This document shows positions 43,759 to 51,499 of a stretch of 64,000 nt of DNA, piece after piece. Location of the stretch: assembly GCF_000385135.1 (NCBI RefSeq), contig NZ_ARQM01000010.1:248001-312000 (forward strand). Reading direction: 5' to 3'. The notes under the pieces were generated by a model. That model saw only the letters and a list, made by a program, of their open reading frames with translations. It was not told where the DNA came from and did not search any database. Positions within the stretch are counted from its first letter, which is position 1; the number at the start of each line of letters is the position of its first letter. The DNA comes from Promicromonospora sukumoe 327MFSha3.1. Lineage in GTDB: Bacteria; Actinomycetota; Actinomycetes; Actinomycetales; Cellulomonadaceae. The position numbers were made by a program, and so were the translations under genes.

Positions 43759-44964
43759 TCAGAAGTAGTCGCGGACGTGGAGCTGGCGGCCCGCGAAGAG
43801 GGCCGTCAGGACGGCGTCGTGGTCGGCCGGGCCGGTCAGGTGGCCCCCGAACCGCAGGTTCGCCGCCGACTGCGCGCCCGCGTACAGCAGCGCCAGCCCG
43901 TTGGGGTCGAGCACCGGCCGCTCGTGGTGCGCGTCCTCGACGGCGACCGCATCGCGCTCCAGGCGCGTGACGCCGTCGGACACCGTGAGCGTCCACGCGC
44001 CAGCCAGGTCCGCCGCACCGCGGACCGCGAACGGCACGCGCGCGCCCTCCAGCACCGACGGCAGGCCGCCGAGCGCACCCGCGACGTCCAGGACCCGCAG
44101 CATGTACGGGTGCGCGGCGTGCACGCTGGTGGTCAGGTCGGGCAGCACCAGCCAGGCGGGGTCCAGGCCCGACGTCGCCACGCGCGCCGTCCCGACCACC
44201 GTCGAGAAGGTGCCGAGCGTGCGCCACAGGGCCCGCGCCGCGTCCGGGGTCAGGGCGATCAGGTCGTCGATCTCCATGACCGTCGTGGTCGGCGTGTACC
44301 CCTCGCCGCGGTTCCAGCTCGCGAAGCCGACCGCCTCGCCCGCCGCGTCGACGGCCAGCGTCACGCCCGTGTAGTCGGCGAAGAACTTCTCCGGCGGCGT
44401 CCAGAACGGCTTCTCCGCCCGCGACACCGGCCCGTTCTGGGCGCTCGCCCACCGGTGGTGGACGGCGACGACGGCGTCGAAGTCGGCCGTCGTCGCCCGG
44501 CGCGTCGTCACCCCGGCGGGCGCGGCCACGCGGTTCAGGTTCTGCAGCGGCACGTCGACGTCGTCGAACGAGCCGATCACCTCGTAACCCAGGCGCCGGT
44601 AGATGCCCGGGGCCGACGGGAACAGCGCCGAGAGGACGTCGCCCTGCTCCCGGGCCTCGTCGAGCGCCGCGCCGAACAGACGCGCGAGGTGGCCGGAGCC
44701 GCGCCGCTCGGGCTCCACCGCCACGCCCGCGAAGCCCGCCGTCGGCACGCGCGCGCCGTGGAACCACGACGTGAACCCGTAGACCCGCAGGCGGGCCGCC
44801 AGCCCGTCGTCGTCGAACGCGCCCCACTCGCGGAAGCCCGACGCGGCCCACTCCTCGCTCGTCGGCACCGTGGGGCCCGCCGCGGGTACGCCGAACGCCT
44901 CGCCGCCCAGCCGGGTGTAGTCGGGCTGGTCGGTGTACTCGATCCGGCGCACGGTGAGGGTCAT
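43759..44964 (-). CDS. Eis-like GNAT N-acetyltransferase
   Basis: 401 aa from ATG 44964. Two GNAT folds (acetyl-CoA motif VEPERRGSGHLARLFG) are followed by a sterol-carrier-like C-terminal domain, the three-part layout of Mycobacterium Eis. The chain ends in DYF with a terminal aromatic carboxylate, as in Eis, where the C-terminus is the catalytic base. Eis enzymes acetylate several amines of aminoglycosides and other polyamines. The substrate here is unknown. Confidence 0.9.
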   Translation of the reverse strand: MTLTVRRIEYTDQPDYTRLGGEAFGVPAAGPTVPTSEEWAASGFREWGAFDDDGLAARLRVYGFTSWFHGARVPTAGFAGVAVEPERRGSGHLARLFGAALDEAREQGDVLSALFPSAPGIYRRLGYEVIGSFDDVDVPLQNLNRVAAPAGVTTRRATTADFDAVVAVHHRWASAQNGPVSRAEKPFWTPPEKFFADYTGVTLAVDAAGEAVGFASWNRGEGYTPTTTVMEIDDLIALTPDAARALWRTLGTFSTVVGTARVATSGLDPAWLVLPDLTTSVHAAHPYMLRVLDVAGALGGLPSVLEGARVPFAVRGAADLAGAWTLTVSDGVTRLERDAVAVEDAHHERPVLDPNGLALLYAGAQSAANLRFGGHLTGPADHDAVLTALFAGRQLHVRDYF

Positions 44965-44971
44965 GCAGGCG

Positions 44972-44977
44972 ACCCTA
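44972..44977 (-). promoter_or_regulatory. -10 box for the Eis-like gene, leaderless type
   Basis: TAGGGT on the minus strand, 7 nt before ATG 44964. The remaining gap to 45114 shows no feature. Confidence 0.6.
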
Positions 44978-45114
44978 GGCAACCGGCGCGGGACGGGGCG
45001 AGCGCAAAAACGGGATGCGAAGCTCAGACTCTGCTTGTTGGGCGACTGAGCCTGCGGCTCCGCTCCGGGCGGGTGCCTCGTGCCTCGGCCCCCACCCTGC
45101 GCTGCGTCCCCGGC

Positions 45115-45750
45115 TCAGTCGCCGAAGTACGCGACCTGGTCCTCCGCCGGGTGCGGCCGCAGCAGCGGGGTGCGCGTGACCTCCAGGGGCTCCGGCGTGA
45201 GCAGGCCCTGCAGCTCGGCGTCGGCGGTGCGGTTGCCCGGGGCGAGGCCGTCGTCGGCCACCAGGTCCCGCTGGAACAGCACGGCGTCGCGCCACGCGCC
45301 CAGCTTCCAGCCGATCTTCTCGAACGAGCCCGCGCGGTGGAACCCGACAGCCTCGTGGAGCGCGATCGCGGGGTCGTTCGGCAGCACGATGCTGGCCACG
45401 ACGCGGTGGTAGCCGCGGCGCGCGAGCCGCGTCAGGAGCGCCTCGTACAGCGCGCGCCCGCCGCCCACGCGCTGGTGGTCGCTCGCGACGTACACGTTGG
45501 TCTCGAGCGTCCAGCGGAACGTCGGGCGGTCCGCGAACGGCTTGGCGTAGGCGAACCCGACCACCTCGCCGTGCGACTCGAGCACGAGCCACGTCTCGCG
45601 GCCGAAGAACCGCTCGATGCGCCGCGTCATCTCGCGGGCGTCCGGCGGACGGGTCTCGAACGTCGCCGCCGAGTCGGCCACGAAGGGGGCGTAGATGGCG
45701 GCGCAGGCTGCGGCGTCGTCGGGAGTCGCGACGCGGACGATGCTGTCCAT
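45115..45750 (-). CDS. GNAT N-acetyltransferase, phosphinothricin-acetyltransferase-like (1)
   Basis: 211 aa. The order IYAPFVADSAATFET, FAYAKPF, ETNVYVASDHQRVGGGRALYEAL and FEKIGWKLGAWRDAV matches PAT/MnaT-type acetyltransferases, which act on phosphinothricin, methionine sulfone or similar amino acids. A 35-residue tail after the family core is extra. It is a paralogue of the next gene; both are in the same orientation. Confidence 0.88.
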   Translation of the reverse strand: MDSIVRVATPDDAAACAAIYAPFVADSAATFETRPPDAREMTRRIERFFGRETWLVLESHGEVVGFAYAKPFADRPTFRWTLETNVYVASDHQRVGGGRALYEALLTRLARRGYHRVVASIVLPNDPAIALHEAVGFHRAGSFEKIGWKLGAWRDAVLFQRDLVADDGLAPGNRTADAELQGLLTPEPLEVTRTPLLRPHPAEDQVAYFGD

Positions 45751-45826
45751 GCCCGAATCCTTTCGTGTTCCGGACGGGCGTGATGATCGCAGCGCGGAAT
45801 TGACGGCGACCGTCTGACCAGGTAGA

Positions 45827-46366
45827 TCAGCCCGGCTCGCCCGACGGCGGGGTCGCGCCCAGCGCGGGCGCGAGGTCCTTCTGCAGGCGCGCGACGTCGT
45901 GCCAGCGGCCGTGCTTCCAGCCGATCTGGTGGAACGTGCCGACCACCTCGAACCCGAGCGCGGTGTGCAGGCCGAGACTCGGCTCGTTCGGCAGGGCGAG
46001 GCCGGCCACCAGGCGCCGGTAGCCCCGCTCGGCGAGCCGCTCGAAGAGCGCCTCGTACAGGGCGCGGCCCGCGCCGGTCCGGCGTCGGCCGTGCTCCAGG
46101 TAGACGCTCGTCTCGGCCGCCCACCGGTAGGCCTCGCGCGGCGAGTAGGGCGCGGCGTAGGCGTAGCCGACGACGTCGCCCGTGCCGGCCTCGGCCGCGA
46201 CGAGCCACGCGTGGCGCTCCGAGCAGCTCGCGATGCGGCGCGCCATCTCGGCGGCGTCCGGCGGCTCGGCCTCGAAGCTGATGTGCGTGTCGCGCACGTA
46301 GTAGGCGTAGATCGCGGCGCAGGCGGCCGCGTCGTCGGCGGTCGCCGGGCGGATGGTCAGGTCCAT
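45827..46366 (-). CDS. GNAT N-acetyltransferase, phosphinothricin-acetyltransferase-like (2)
   Basis: 179 aa. Same block order as its neighbour: IYAYYVRDTHISFEAEPP, GYAYAAPYSPREAYRWAAET, YLEHGRRRTGAGRALYEALF and FHQIGWKHGRWHDV. This copy has the family's standard length. The pair looks like a tandem duplication with divergence, possibly giving two amino-acid-analogue acetyltransferases. Confidence 0.9.
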   Translation of the reverse strand: MDLTIRPATADDAAACAAIYAYYVRDTHISFEAEPPDAAEMARRIASCSERHAWLVAAEAGTGDVVGYAYAAPYSPREAYRWAAETSVYLEHGRRRTGAGRALYEALFERLAERGYRRLVAGLALPNEPSLGLHTALGFEVVGTFHQIGWKHGRWHDVARLQKDLAPALGATPPSGEPG

Positions 46367-46466
46367 GTGCAGATCGTGCCCGATGCGCGGGGCGGCGTAG
46401 GGAGCGGCGTACGAGAGGGCGGGCGAAATCCTCGCGACGCCCGGGGCGGATGTGGGTGGCCAGGCA

Positions 46467-46472
46467 TAGCGT
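46467..46472 (+). promoter_or_regulatory. -10 box for the DHA2 exporter gene, leaderless type
   Basis: TAGCGT, 7 nt, then GTG 46480. This decides the start of the gene in favour of GTG 46480 over the in-frame ATG 46474. Confidence 0.5.
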
Positions 46473-46479
46473 GATGCCC

Positions 46480-47868
46480 GTGACCACGCTCCAGAGACGA
46501 GTCCTCGTCGTCGCCGTCCTCGGTTCCTTCGTGTCGTTCCTCGACGGCACGGTGGTGAGCGTCGCCCTGCCCTCGATCGCGGAGGAGCTCGCGAGTCCCG
46601 GCATGGAGGCGCTGCCCCTGCAGCAGTGGGTCGTGGACGCGTACCTCATCACCCTCGGCGCGCTGATGCTGGTGGCCGGCTCGGTCTCCGACGTCTACGG
46701 CCGGAAGCGTGTGCTGGCGATCGGGCTCGTCGGGTTCGGGGCCGCCTCCGTGCTGTGCGCGCTCGCGCCGACCGGGCCGTTCCTCGTCCTCGCGCGCGCC
46801 CTGCAGGGGGTGGGCGGCGCCCTGCTGGTGCCGAGCTCCCTGGCGCTGATCATCGCGACCTTCAGCGGCGAGGCGCAGTCGCGTGCGATCGGCCGGTGGA
46901 CGTCGCTGACCACCGGCGCGATGATCGTCGGCCCGTTCGTGGGCGGCATGCTGGTCGACTTCGTGTCCTGGCGCTGGGTGTTCTGGATCAACGTGCCCGT
47001 CATCGTCGTGACCCTCTGGCTGCTGCGCGGGGTGCCCGCCGCGGAGGGCGAGCCCGGCCGGCGCATCGACGTCCCCGGCGCGGTCATGGCCGCGCTCGGC
47101 CTCGCGGGCGTCGTGTTCGGGCTGATCGAGGGTGCGCGGCTGGGGTGGACGTCGCCGCTGATCCTCACCTCGATCATCGGGGGAGCCGTGCTGCTGGTGG
47201 CGTTCGTGCTCTACCAGCGGCGCGCGGCCGACCCGATGCTGCCGCTGCGCCTGTTCGGCGCGCGCAACTTCGCCTGGGGCAACCTGGCGACGACGGCGAT
47301 CTACGGCGCGCTGTCCCTGGGCGGCTTCGTGCTCACGCTGTTCCTGCAGCAGGTCGCCGGGTACTCCGCCACGTGGTCCGGGGTGGCGCAGCTGCCCACG
47401 ACCATCGCGATGATCGCGCTGTCCGCGTGGTTCGGCACGCTCGCCGGCCGGTACGGGCCGCGGCTGTTCATGACGGTGGGGCCGATCATCGCCGGCACCG
47501 GCTTCCTCCTGATGCTCTCGATCGACGAGACCGCCGCCTACCTCACGCAGGTGCTGCCGGGTCAGCTCGTGTTCGGGCTGGGCCTCTCGATCACGGTCGC
47601 GCCGCTCACGGCAGCCATCCTCGGCGCCGTCCCCACGCACGACGCCGGCATCGGCTCCGCCGTGAACAACGCCGTCGCGCGGGTGGCGGGCCTGGTGACC
47701 GTGGCGTTCGCGGGCATCATCACCGGCGGCGTGCTCGACGTCGCCTCGCTGCACCGGGCGTTCCTGGTCACCGCGGGCCTGCTCGTGCTCGGCGGGCTGC
47801 TGTCCCTGGTGGGCATCCGCAACGTGCGTGGAGTAGATCCCGACGCAAACCTGGTCAAAACCAGTTAG
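46480..47868 (+). CDS. MFS drug exporter, DHA2 (EmrB/QacA) family
   Basis: 462 aa from GTG 46480 (ATG 46474 possible). Fourteen membrane helices are expected. Family motifs are LDGTVVSVALPSI in helix 1 and GSVSDVYGRKRVL as motif A. Such proteins use the proton gradient to expel cationic or lipophilic compounds. Its stop codon lies inside the iron box of the following siderophore-interacting protein gene, so it could also be a siderophore exporter; that is inference from position only. Confidence 0.92.
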   Translation: MTTLQRRVLVVAVLGSFVSFLDGTVVSVALPSIAEELASPGMEALPLQQWVVDAYLITLGALMLVAGSVSDVYGRKRVLAIGLVGFGAASVLCALAPTGPFLVLARALQGVGGALLVPSSLALIIATFSGEAQSRAIGRWTSLTTGAMIVGPFVGGMLVDFVSWRWVFWINVPVIVVTLWLLRGVPAAEGEPGRRIDVPGAVMAALGLAGVVFGLIEGARLGWTSPLILTSIIGGAVLLVAFVLYQRRAADPMLPLRLFGARNFAWGNLATTAIYGALSLGGFVLTLFLQQVAGYSATWSGVAQLPTTIAMIALSAWFGTLAGRYGPRLFMTVGPIIAGTGFLLMLSIDETAAYLTQVLPGQLVFGLGLSITVAPLTAAILGAVPTHDAGIGSAVNNAVARVAGLVTVAFAGIITGGVLDVASLHRAFLVTAGLLVLGGLLSLVGIRNVRGVDPDANLVKTS

Positions 47869-47881
47869 GTATGCCTAACCT
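47863..47881 (+). promoter_or_regulatory. Iron box (DtxR/IdeR type) and -10 box of the siderophore-interacting protein gene
   Basis: AGTTAGGTATGCCTAACCT is a 19-bp inverted repeat matching the DtxR/IdeR consensus TTAGGTTAGCCTAACC-type. Its right end, TAACCT (47876-47881), is a -10 box placed 6 nt before ATG 47888, so iron-loaded repressor would sit on the promoter. The box also contains the stop codon of the upstream exporter gene. Confidence 0.85.
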
Positions 47882-47887
47882 CAGTAC

Positions 47888-48799
47888 ATGGCATACAAGG
47901 GCCGCAGGGCCGTCGATCCGCACGTCGTGATGGCCGAGGTCATCGGCACCAAGCAGGTCTCGCCGAACATGATGCGCGTGACCCTGGGCGGCGACGAGCT
48001 CGACCGGTTCACGCCCGCCGGCTACGACCAGTGGTTCCGCCTCTTCCTGCCGCGCGCCGGGCAGGACATGCTCCGCCTGCCGACGCGCACCTCCGGGCTC
48101 TGGTACGCCGAGTACCTCACCACGCCCAGGGCCCGCCGGCCCTGGGTGCGCAACTACACGGTGCGAGCCGCGCGGCCCGACCTGAACGAGCTCGACGTCG
48201 ACTTCGTGCTGCACGCGGGGGAGGACGACGGCGAGGAAGCGGGTGGGCACGACGCCGGGCATGGTGCCGGGCATGCCGCCGGGCCGGGGGCCGGGTTTGC
48301 CCAGGCCGCCGAGCAGGGCCTGCGCGTCGGCCTGCTCGACCAGGGCGTCGCCTACAACCCGCGGCACGACCACGACTGGACGCTCCTGGTCGCCGACGAG
48401 TCCGGCCTGCCCGCCGTCGCGGGCATCTGCGAGTCCCTGCCCGACGACGCCCGCGGCGTCGCCGTCGTCGAGGTGCCCACGGCCGCGGACAAGCAGGAGT
48501 TCCGCGCCCCGGCGGGCGTCGAGGTGCGCTGGGTGGTGCGGTCCGAGGTTGCCGGGGACGACGCCGGGCAGGGCGGCACGCACGATGCCGCCGCGCATGC
48601 TGTTCCCGGCCGGGCGGCGCTCGCGGACCTGTGCGCCCTGGACCTCTCGGGCCACGGCGGCGACGTCTACGCCTTCACGATCGGTGAGTCGGCGCTGGCC
48701 ACGGGCGCGCGCCGGCACCTGGTGGGCGAGCGCGGGGTGCCCAAGGCGCACGTCGACTTCGTGGGCTACTGGCGCCACGGCAAGGCCGCCCCGAGCTGA
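47888..48799 (+). CDS. Siderophore-interacting flavoprotein (ferric-siderophore reductase)
   Basis: 303 aa. The FAD-binding ferredoxin-reductase-like domain shows MMRVTLGGDEL and RNYTVRAARPDLNELDVDFVLHAGE split across the flavin site; the SIP domain ends with AKAHVDFVGYWRHGKA. Family members (ViuB, SIP) reduce ferric siderophores in the cytosol to free iron. Two His/Gly/Ala-rich insertions are unusual: GHDAGHGAGHAAGPGAG near residue 120 and DDAGQGGTHDAAAHAVPG near residue 225. The iron box at its promoter predicts induction under iron limitation. Confidence 0.92.
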   Translation: MAYKGRRAVDPHVVMAEVIGTKQVSPNMMRVTLGGDELDRFTPAGYDQWFRLFLPRAGQDMLRLPTRTSGLWYAEYLTTPRARRPWVRNYTVRAARPDLNELDVDFVLHAGEDDGEEAGGHDAGHGAGHAAGPGAGFAQAAEQGLRVGLLDQGVAYNPRHDHDWTLLVADESGLPAVAGICESLPDDARGVAVVEVPTAADKQEFRAPAGVEVRWVVRSEVAGDDAGQGGTHDAAAHAVPGRAALADLCALDLSGHGGDVYAFTIGESALATGARRHLVGERGVPKAHVDFVGYWRHGKAAPS

Positions 48800-49158
48800 C
48801 AGCTCCGTTGGGCGGGCCGGGTGCTGGGGCCGGGTGCTGGCGGGGCGCTTCAGCGTGGTCGGCAGAATGTCAGATGGTCGGTATTCCGAGCTGCCGACCA
48901 TCTGACGTTCTGCCGACCATCTGACGTTCTGCCGACCGCCTCCCTGACGCCCTCCGCCGCCGTCCGGAGTCCCGGCGACCACTTGCTGATCGCTGAGGCC
49001 AGCGCAGGGCGCAGAGCAGATCGTTTCGTGGCGCAGTGAGACCCTCGCTGAGGGACCGAGCCGCAAGGAGCGCGACCACAGGTGCCGGTTTTCGGGGTTC
49101 GTGCACAGGCAGGGGAAAGCGCCCGCCGCGGCATGCGGATGTACGGCACCGTCGAGGC
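48800..49158. other. Intergenic region after the siderophore-interacting protein gene
   Basis: 359 bp. The first part holds the family C palindrome. The part from 48960 to 49158 has no recognised gene or site; an in-frame GTG at 49036 would extend the next protein by 41 unconserved residues and is not accepted. Confidence 0.6.
48857..48937. repeat. Family C palindrome, copy 1, with duplicated right arm
   Basis: GGTCGGCAGAATGTCAGATG begins the 25-bp left arm (48857-48881). The right arm (48894-48918) is followed by a second 19-bp copy of most of itself (48919-48937), so two alternative hairpins can form. Confidence 0.9.
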
Positions 49159-50163
49159 ATGAACCAGACGGGGATCGTCCTTGCTCGCCACCATGACCGA
49201 GAGGCGTTGCGGCGCGCGCTCAGGGCGAAACGGGCGGAGAAGATCCGCCGAGGTGCCTATCGCTCCCCGCAGCCGTCGACCGGCGACCGGTTCCGTGATG
49301 CCGACGACCGGGCCCTGGCACGCACGCTGGCGGTCGCCGCCCAGGTTCGCGATGCGTGGGTGAGCCACGAGTCGGCCGCGCTGCTGCACGGGCTGCGGCT
49401 GTGGCAGCCGCCCGACCGCGTCCATGTCGTGCAGAAGTACCGGGCGTCGTCGGCCTCGGCGGGCGACATCGCGCGCCACCGGCTGGGCCTCACCGAGGAC
49501 GAGAAGGTCGTGATCGACGGCGTGGCGACGACCAGCCTGGAGCGTACGGTCGTCGACTGCTGCGTCGCGCTGCACCCGCTGCTCGCGCTCGTCGTCGCGG
49601 ACGACGCGCTCGCAGGCGGGATGGACCGGGTCGCTGCCCTCGCCGTGCTGGACGCCCGGCGTGACCCACGCGGGCGGCGTCGGGCACGGCTGGTGCTCGA
49701 GCTGGCGGACCCGGGCGCGGAGTCCGCGTGGGAGACCTGGTTGCGGTACATCGTGCTGCGGGCCGGCCTGCCCCGGCCGACCGCACAGCTCCAGGTGCGC
49801 ACGCCGCACGGCGACTACCGTGCCGATCTGGGCTGGGCCGAGTTCCGGCTGCTGGCCGAGTTCGACGGGCGCGTCAAGTACACCCGGGGCGCTCTCGGCC
49901 CCGGTCACGACGCCGACCGCGCTCTGTTCGACGAGAAGCGCCGCGAGGACCACCTCCGCGAGGAGGACTGGGGCGTCGTCCGCGTGACGTCGTCGGACAC
50001 ACCCGCTGAGGCGGAAGAGCGCGTCCTCCGCCGCCTCCCGCCTGCCACCCGCAAAGCGTTGACGCCCCTGCACCTCCTCCCGCCGCCGCCTCACCACCCG
50101 GTCGTCCCGCCGGCGGCACCCGCCCGCGCTGCTCGCCCCGCCCGCGAGGCACGCGCAAAGTGA
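49159..50163 (+). CDS. AbiEi-antitoxin-like protein with C-terminal DUF559/Vsr-like domain
   Basis: 334 aa from ATG 49159. The N-terminal part (LRAKRAEKIRRGAYRSP, then HESAALLHGLRLW) resembles the winged-helix domain of AbiEi-type antitoxins. The C-terminal part (WAEFRLLAEFDGRVKYT, then FDEKRREDHLREEDWGVVRV) resembles DUF559 proteins with a very-short-patch-repair endonuclease fold. A nucleotidyltransferase toxin of the AbiEii type is not adjacent, so this is an orphan as is often seen in actinobacteria. The Pro/Ala-rich tail is disordered. Function unproven. Confidence 0.75.
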   Translation: MNQTGIVLARHHDREALRRALRAKRAEKIRRGAYRSPQPSTGDRFRDADDRALARTLAVAAQVRDAWVSHESAALLHGLRLWQPPDRVHVVQKYRASSASAGDIARHRLGLTEDEKVVIDGVATTSLERTVVDCCVALHPLLALVVADDALAGGMDRVAALAVLDARRDPRGRRRARLVLELADPGAESAWETWLRYIVLRAGLPRPTAQLQVRTPHGDYRADLGWAEFRLLAEFDGRVKYTRGALGPGHDADRALFDEKRREDHLREEDWGVVRVTSSDTPAEAEERVLRRLPPATRKALTPLHLLPPPPHHPVVPPAAPARAARPAREARAK

Positions 50164-50221
50164 TCGGCAGAATGTCAGGTGGTCGGCATTCCGAGGTGCC
50201 GACCACCTGACATTCTGCCGA
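50164..50221. repeat. Family C palindrome, copy 2
   Basis: Perfect 25-bp arms (50164-50188 and 50197-50221) and an 8-base loop. It begins on the base directly after the stop codon of the AbiEi-like gene. Confidence 0.93.
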
Positions 50222-50277
50222 CCGCCCGGTGCCTTAATGCGTTGGCGGGCGCGGGCCGCTGTGTCAGGGTCCCGGGC

Positions 50278-50826
50278 ATGACTTCTTTCGTCTCGCACGT
50301 GACCGTGGACTGCTCCGACGCGTACACGCTGTCCGAGTGGTGGAAACCGGTGCTCGGCTACCAGGACGTGCCCGGCGACCCCAACCTGCCCGGCCACGAG
50401 GAGTGCATGATCGTCGACCCGGACGGCAAGGGCGTCGACGTCCTGTTCATCGAGGTGCCGGAGGTCAAGACGGTCAAGAACCGGGTGCACCTCGACCTGC
50501 GTCCGCGCGCGGACCTGCGCGACGTCGAGATCGAGCGGGTCAAGGGGCTCGGCGCCACCGTCGTGAACGACCACCGCGGCATCTACGGGCCGGGTTCGGG
50601 CTGGGTGACGTTCGCCGACCCGGAGGGCAACGAGTTCTGCGTGCTGCGCTCGCGGGCGGAGCTCGCGACCGAGCCCGCGGGAGCCGAGGACGTTGCGGCA
50701 GACGGCTCGGGCTCGGCCGACGGTTCGAACGCCGCCGGTCCGGTCGACGGCGCAGTCGCAGCAGGCTCGGCCGACGACGCAGGTGCCGTCAGCGTCGCGG
50801 GCGCCGCGGACCAGGCCGACGCATGA
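50278..50826 (+). CDS. VOC/glyoxalase-like protein
   Basis: 182 aa from ATG 50278. The core of about 125 residues is a glyoxalase-like fold (FVSHVTVDCSDAYTLSEWW to SGWVTFADPEGNEFCVLRSR). The remaining 50 residues are an Ala/Gly/Asp/Ser-rich acidic tail without family counterpart. The stop overlaps the start of the acetyltransferase gene (ATGA at 50823). The reaction is unknown; members range from dioxygenases to antibiotic-binding proteins. Confidence 0.85.
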   Translation: MTSFVSHVTVDCSDAYTLSEWWKPVLGYQDVPGDPNLPGHEECMIVDPDGKGVDVLFIEVPEVKTVKNRVHLDLRPRADLRDVEIERVKGLGATVVNDHRGIYGPGSGWVTFADPEGNEFCVLRSRAELATEPAGAEDVAADGSGSADGSNAAGPVDGAVAAGSADDAGAVSVAGAADQADA

Positions 50827-51350
50827 CCGAGCTCGTGATCCGGCCTGAGCGGTCGGCGGACTTCGCCGCGATCCGGCAGGTACTGGTCGCGGCGTTCGGC
50901 GATGACGAGGTCGCCGACGGCGTCGACCGCATCCGCGAGTCCTGGATCTACCGCCCCGCGACGTCGCTGGTGGCGGTGTCCGACGGCGAGGTGGTCGGCC
51001 ACGTGATGATCACCGGATGCACCGTCACGGGCGAGGCCGGAGAACGCCCGGTTGCGATGCTCACCCCGCTCGGCGTGCTGCCGGAGCACCAGCGGCGCGG
51101 GATCGGAGCGGCCCTCGTACGGGCTGCGCTGGCCGGCGCCGAGGAAGCAGGCGAGCCGTACGTCGTGCTGGAGGGCAGCCCCAAGTACTACGGCGCACTC
51201 GGTTTCCGCACGGCCGGCGACTACGGCATCGAGATGGAGCTGCCGGACTGGGCCCCGCCCGAGGCGGCCCAGGTCTACCTGCTGCCGACCTATGACCCGG
51301 CCGACCCCACTCTGCGCGGCAAGATCAGCTACCCGCCGGTCTACGGCTGA
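50823..51350 (+). CDS. GNAT N-acetyltransferase (YhbS-like)
   Basis: 175 aa, ATGA-coupled to the VOC gene. The acetyl-CoA motif is LTPLGVLPEHQRRGIGAALV, followed by LEGSPKYYGALGFRTAGDYGI, typical of YhbS-like acetyltransferases. Substrate unknown. A perfect palindrome follows 37 bp after the stop. Confidence 0.9.
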   Translation: MTELVIRPERSADFAAIRQVLVAAFGDDEVADGVDRIRESWIYRPATSLVAVSDGEVVGHVMITGCTVTGEAGERPVAMLTPLGVLPEHQRRGIGAALVRAALAGAEEAGEPYVVLEGSPKYYGALGFRTAGDYGIEMELPDWAPPEAAQVYLLPTYDPADPTLRGKISYPPVYG

Positions 51351-51387
51351 GTATTGCGGCGGTAGGCGGCTGGGTCTGGCCTGATCT

Positions 51388-51457
51388 GGGTGGTCGGCAG
51401 AATGTCAGGTGGTCGGCAACCCGGGTTGCCGACCACCTGACATTCTGCCGACCACCC
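51388..51457. repeat. Family C palindrome, copy 3, perfect 70-bp
   Basis: Two perfect 35-bp arms meet without a loop at CCC|GGG (51422/51423). It lies between the convergent acetyltransferase and quinone-reductase-like genes and would stop transcription from both sides. Confidence 0.95.
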
Positions 51458-51499
51458 GGATCGGCGCGCCGTAGCCCGCAGCCCGCCCGGCCTTCGGGC

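Noticed and set aside
49036-49158. Earlier GTG start for the AbiEi-like protein
   Set aside because: The extra 41 residues are unconserved and Arg-rich, and no ribosome-binding site precedes the GTG.
48857-51457. CRISPR array made of the regularly similar repeats
   Set aside because: Each repeat is an inverted repeat separated by whole genes; there are no short regular spacers or cas genes.
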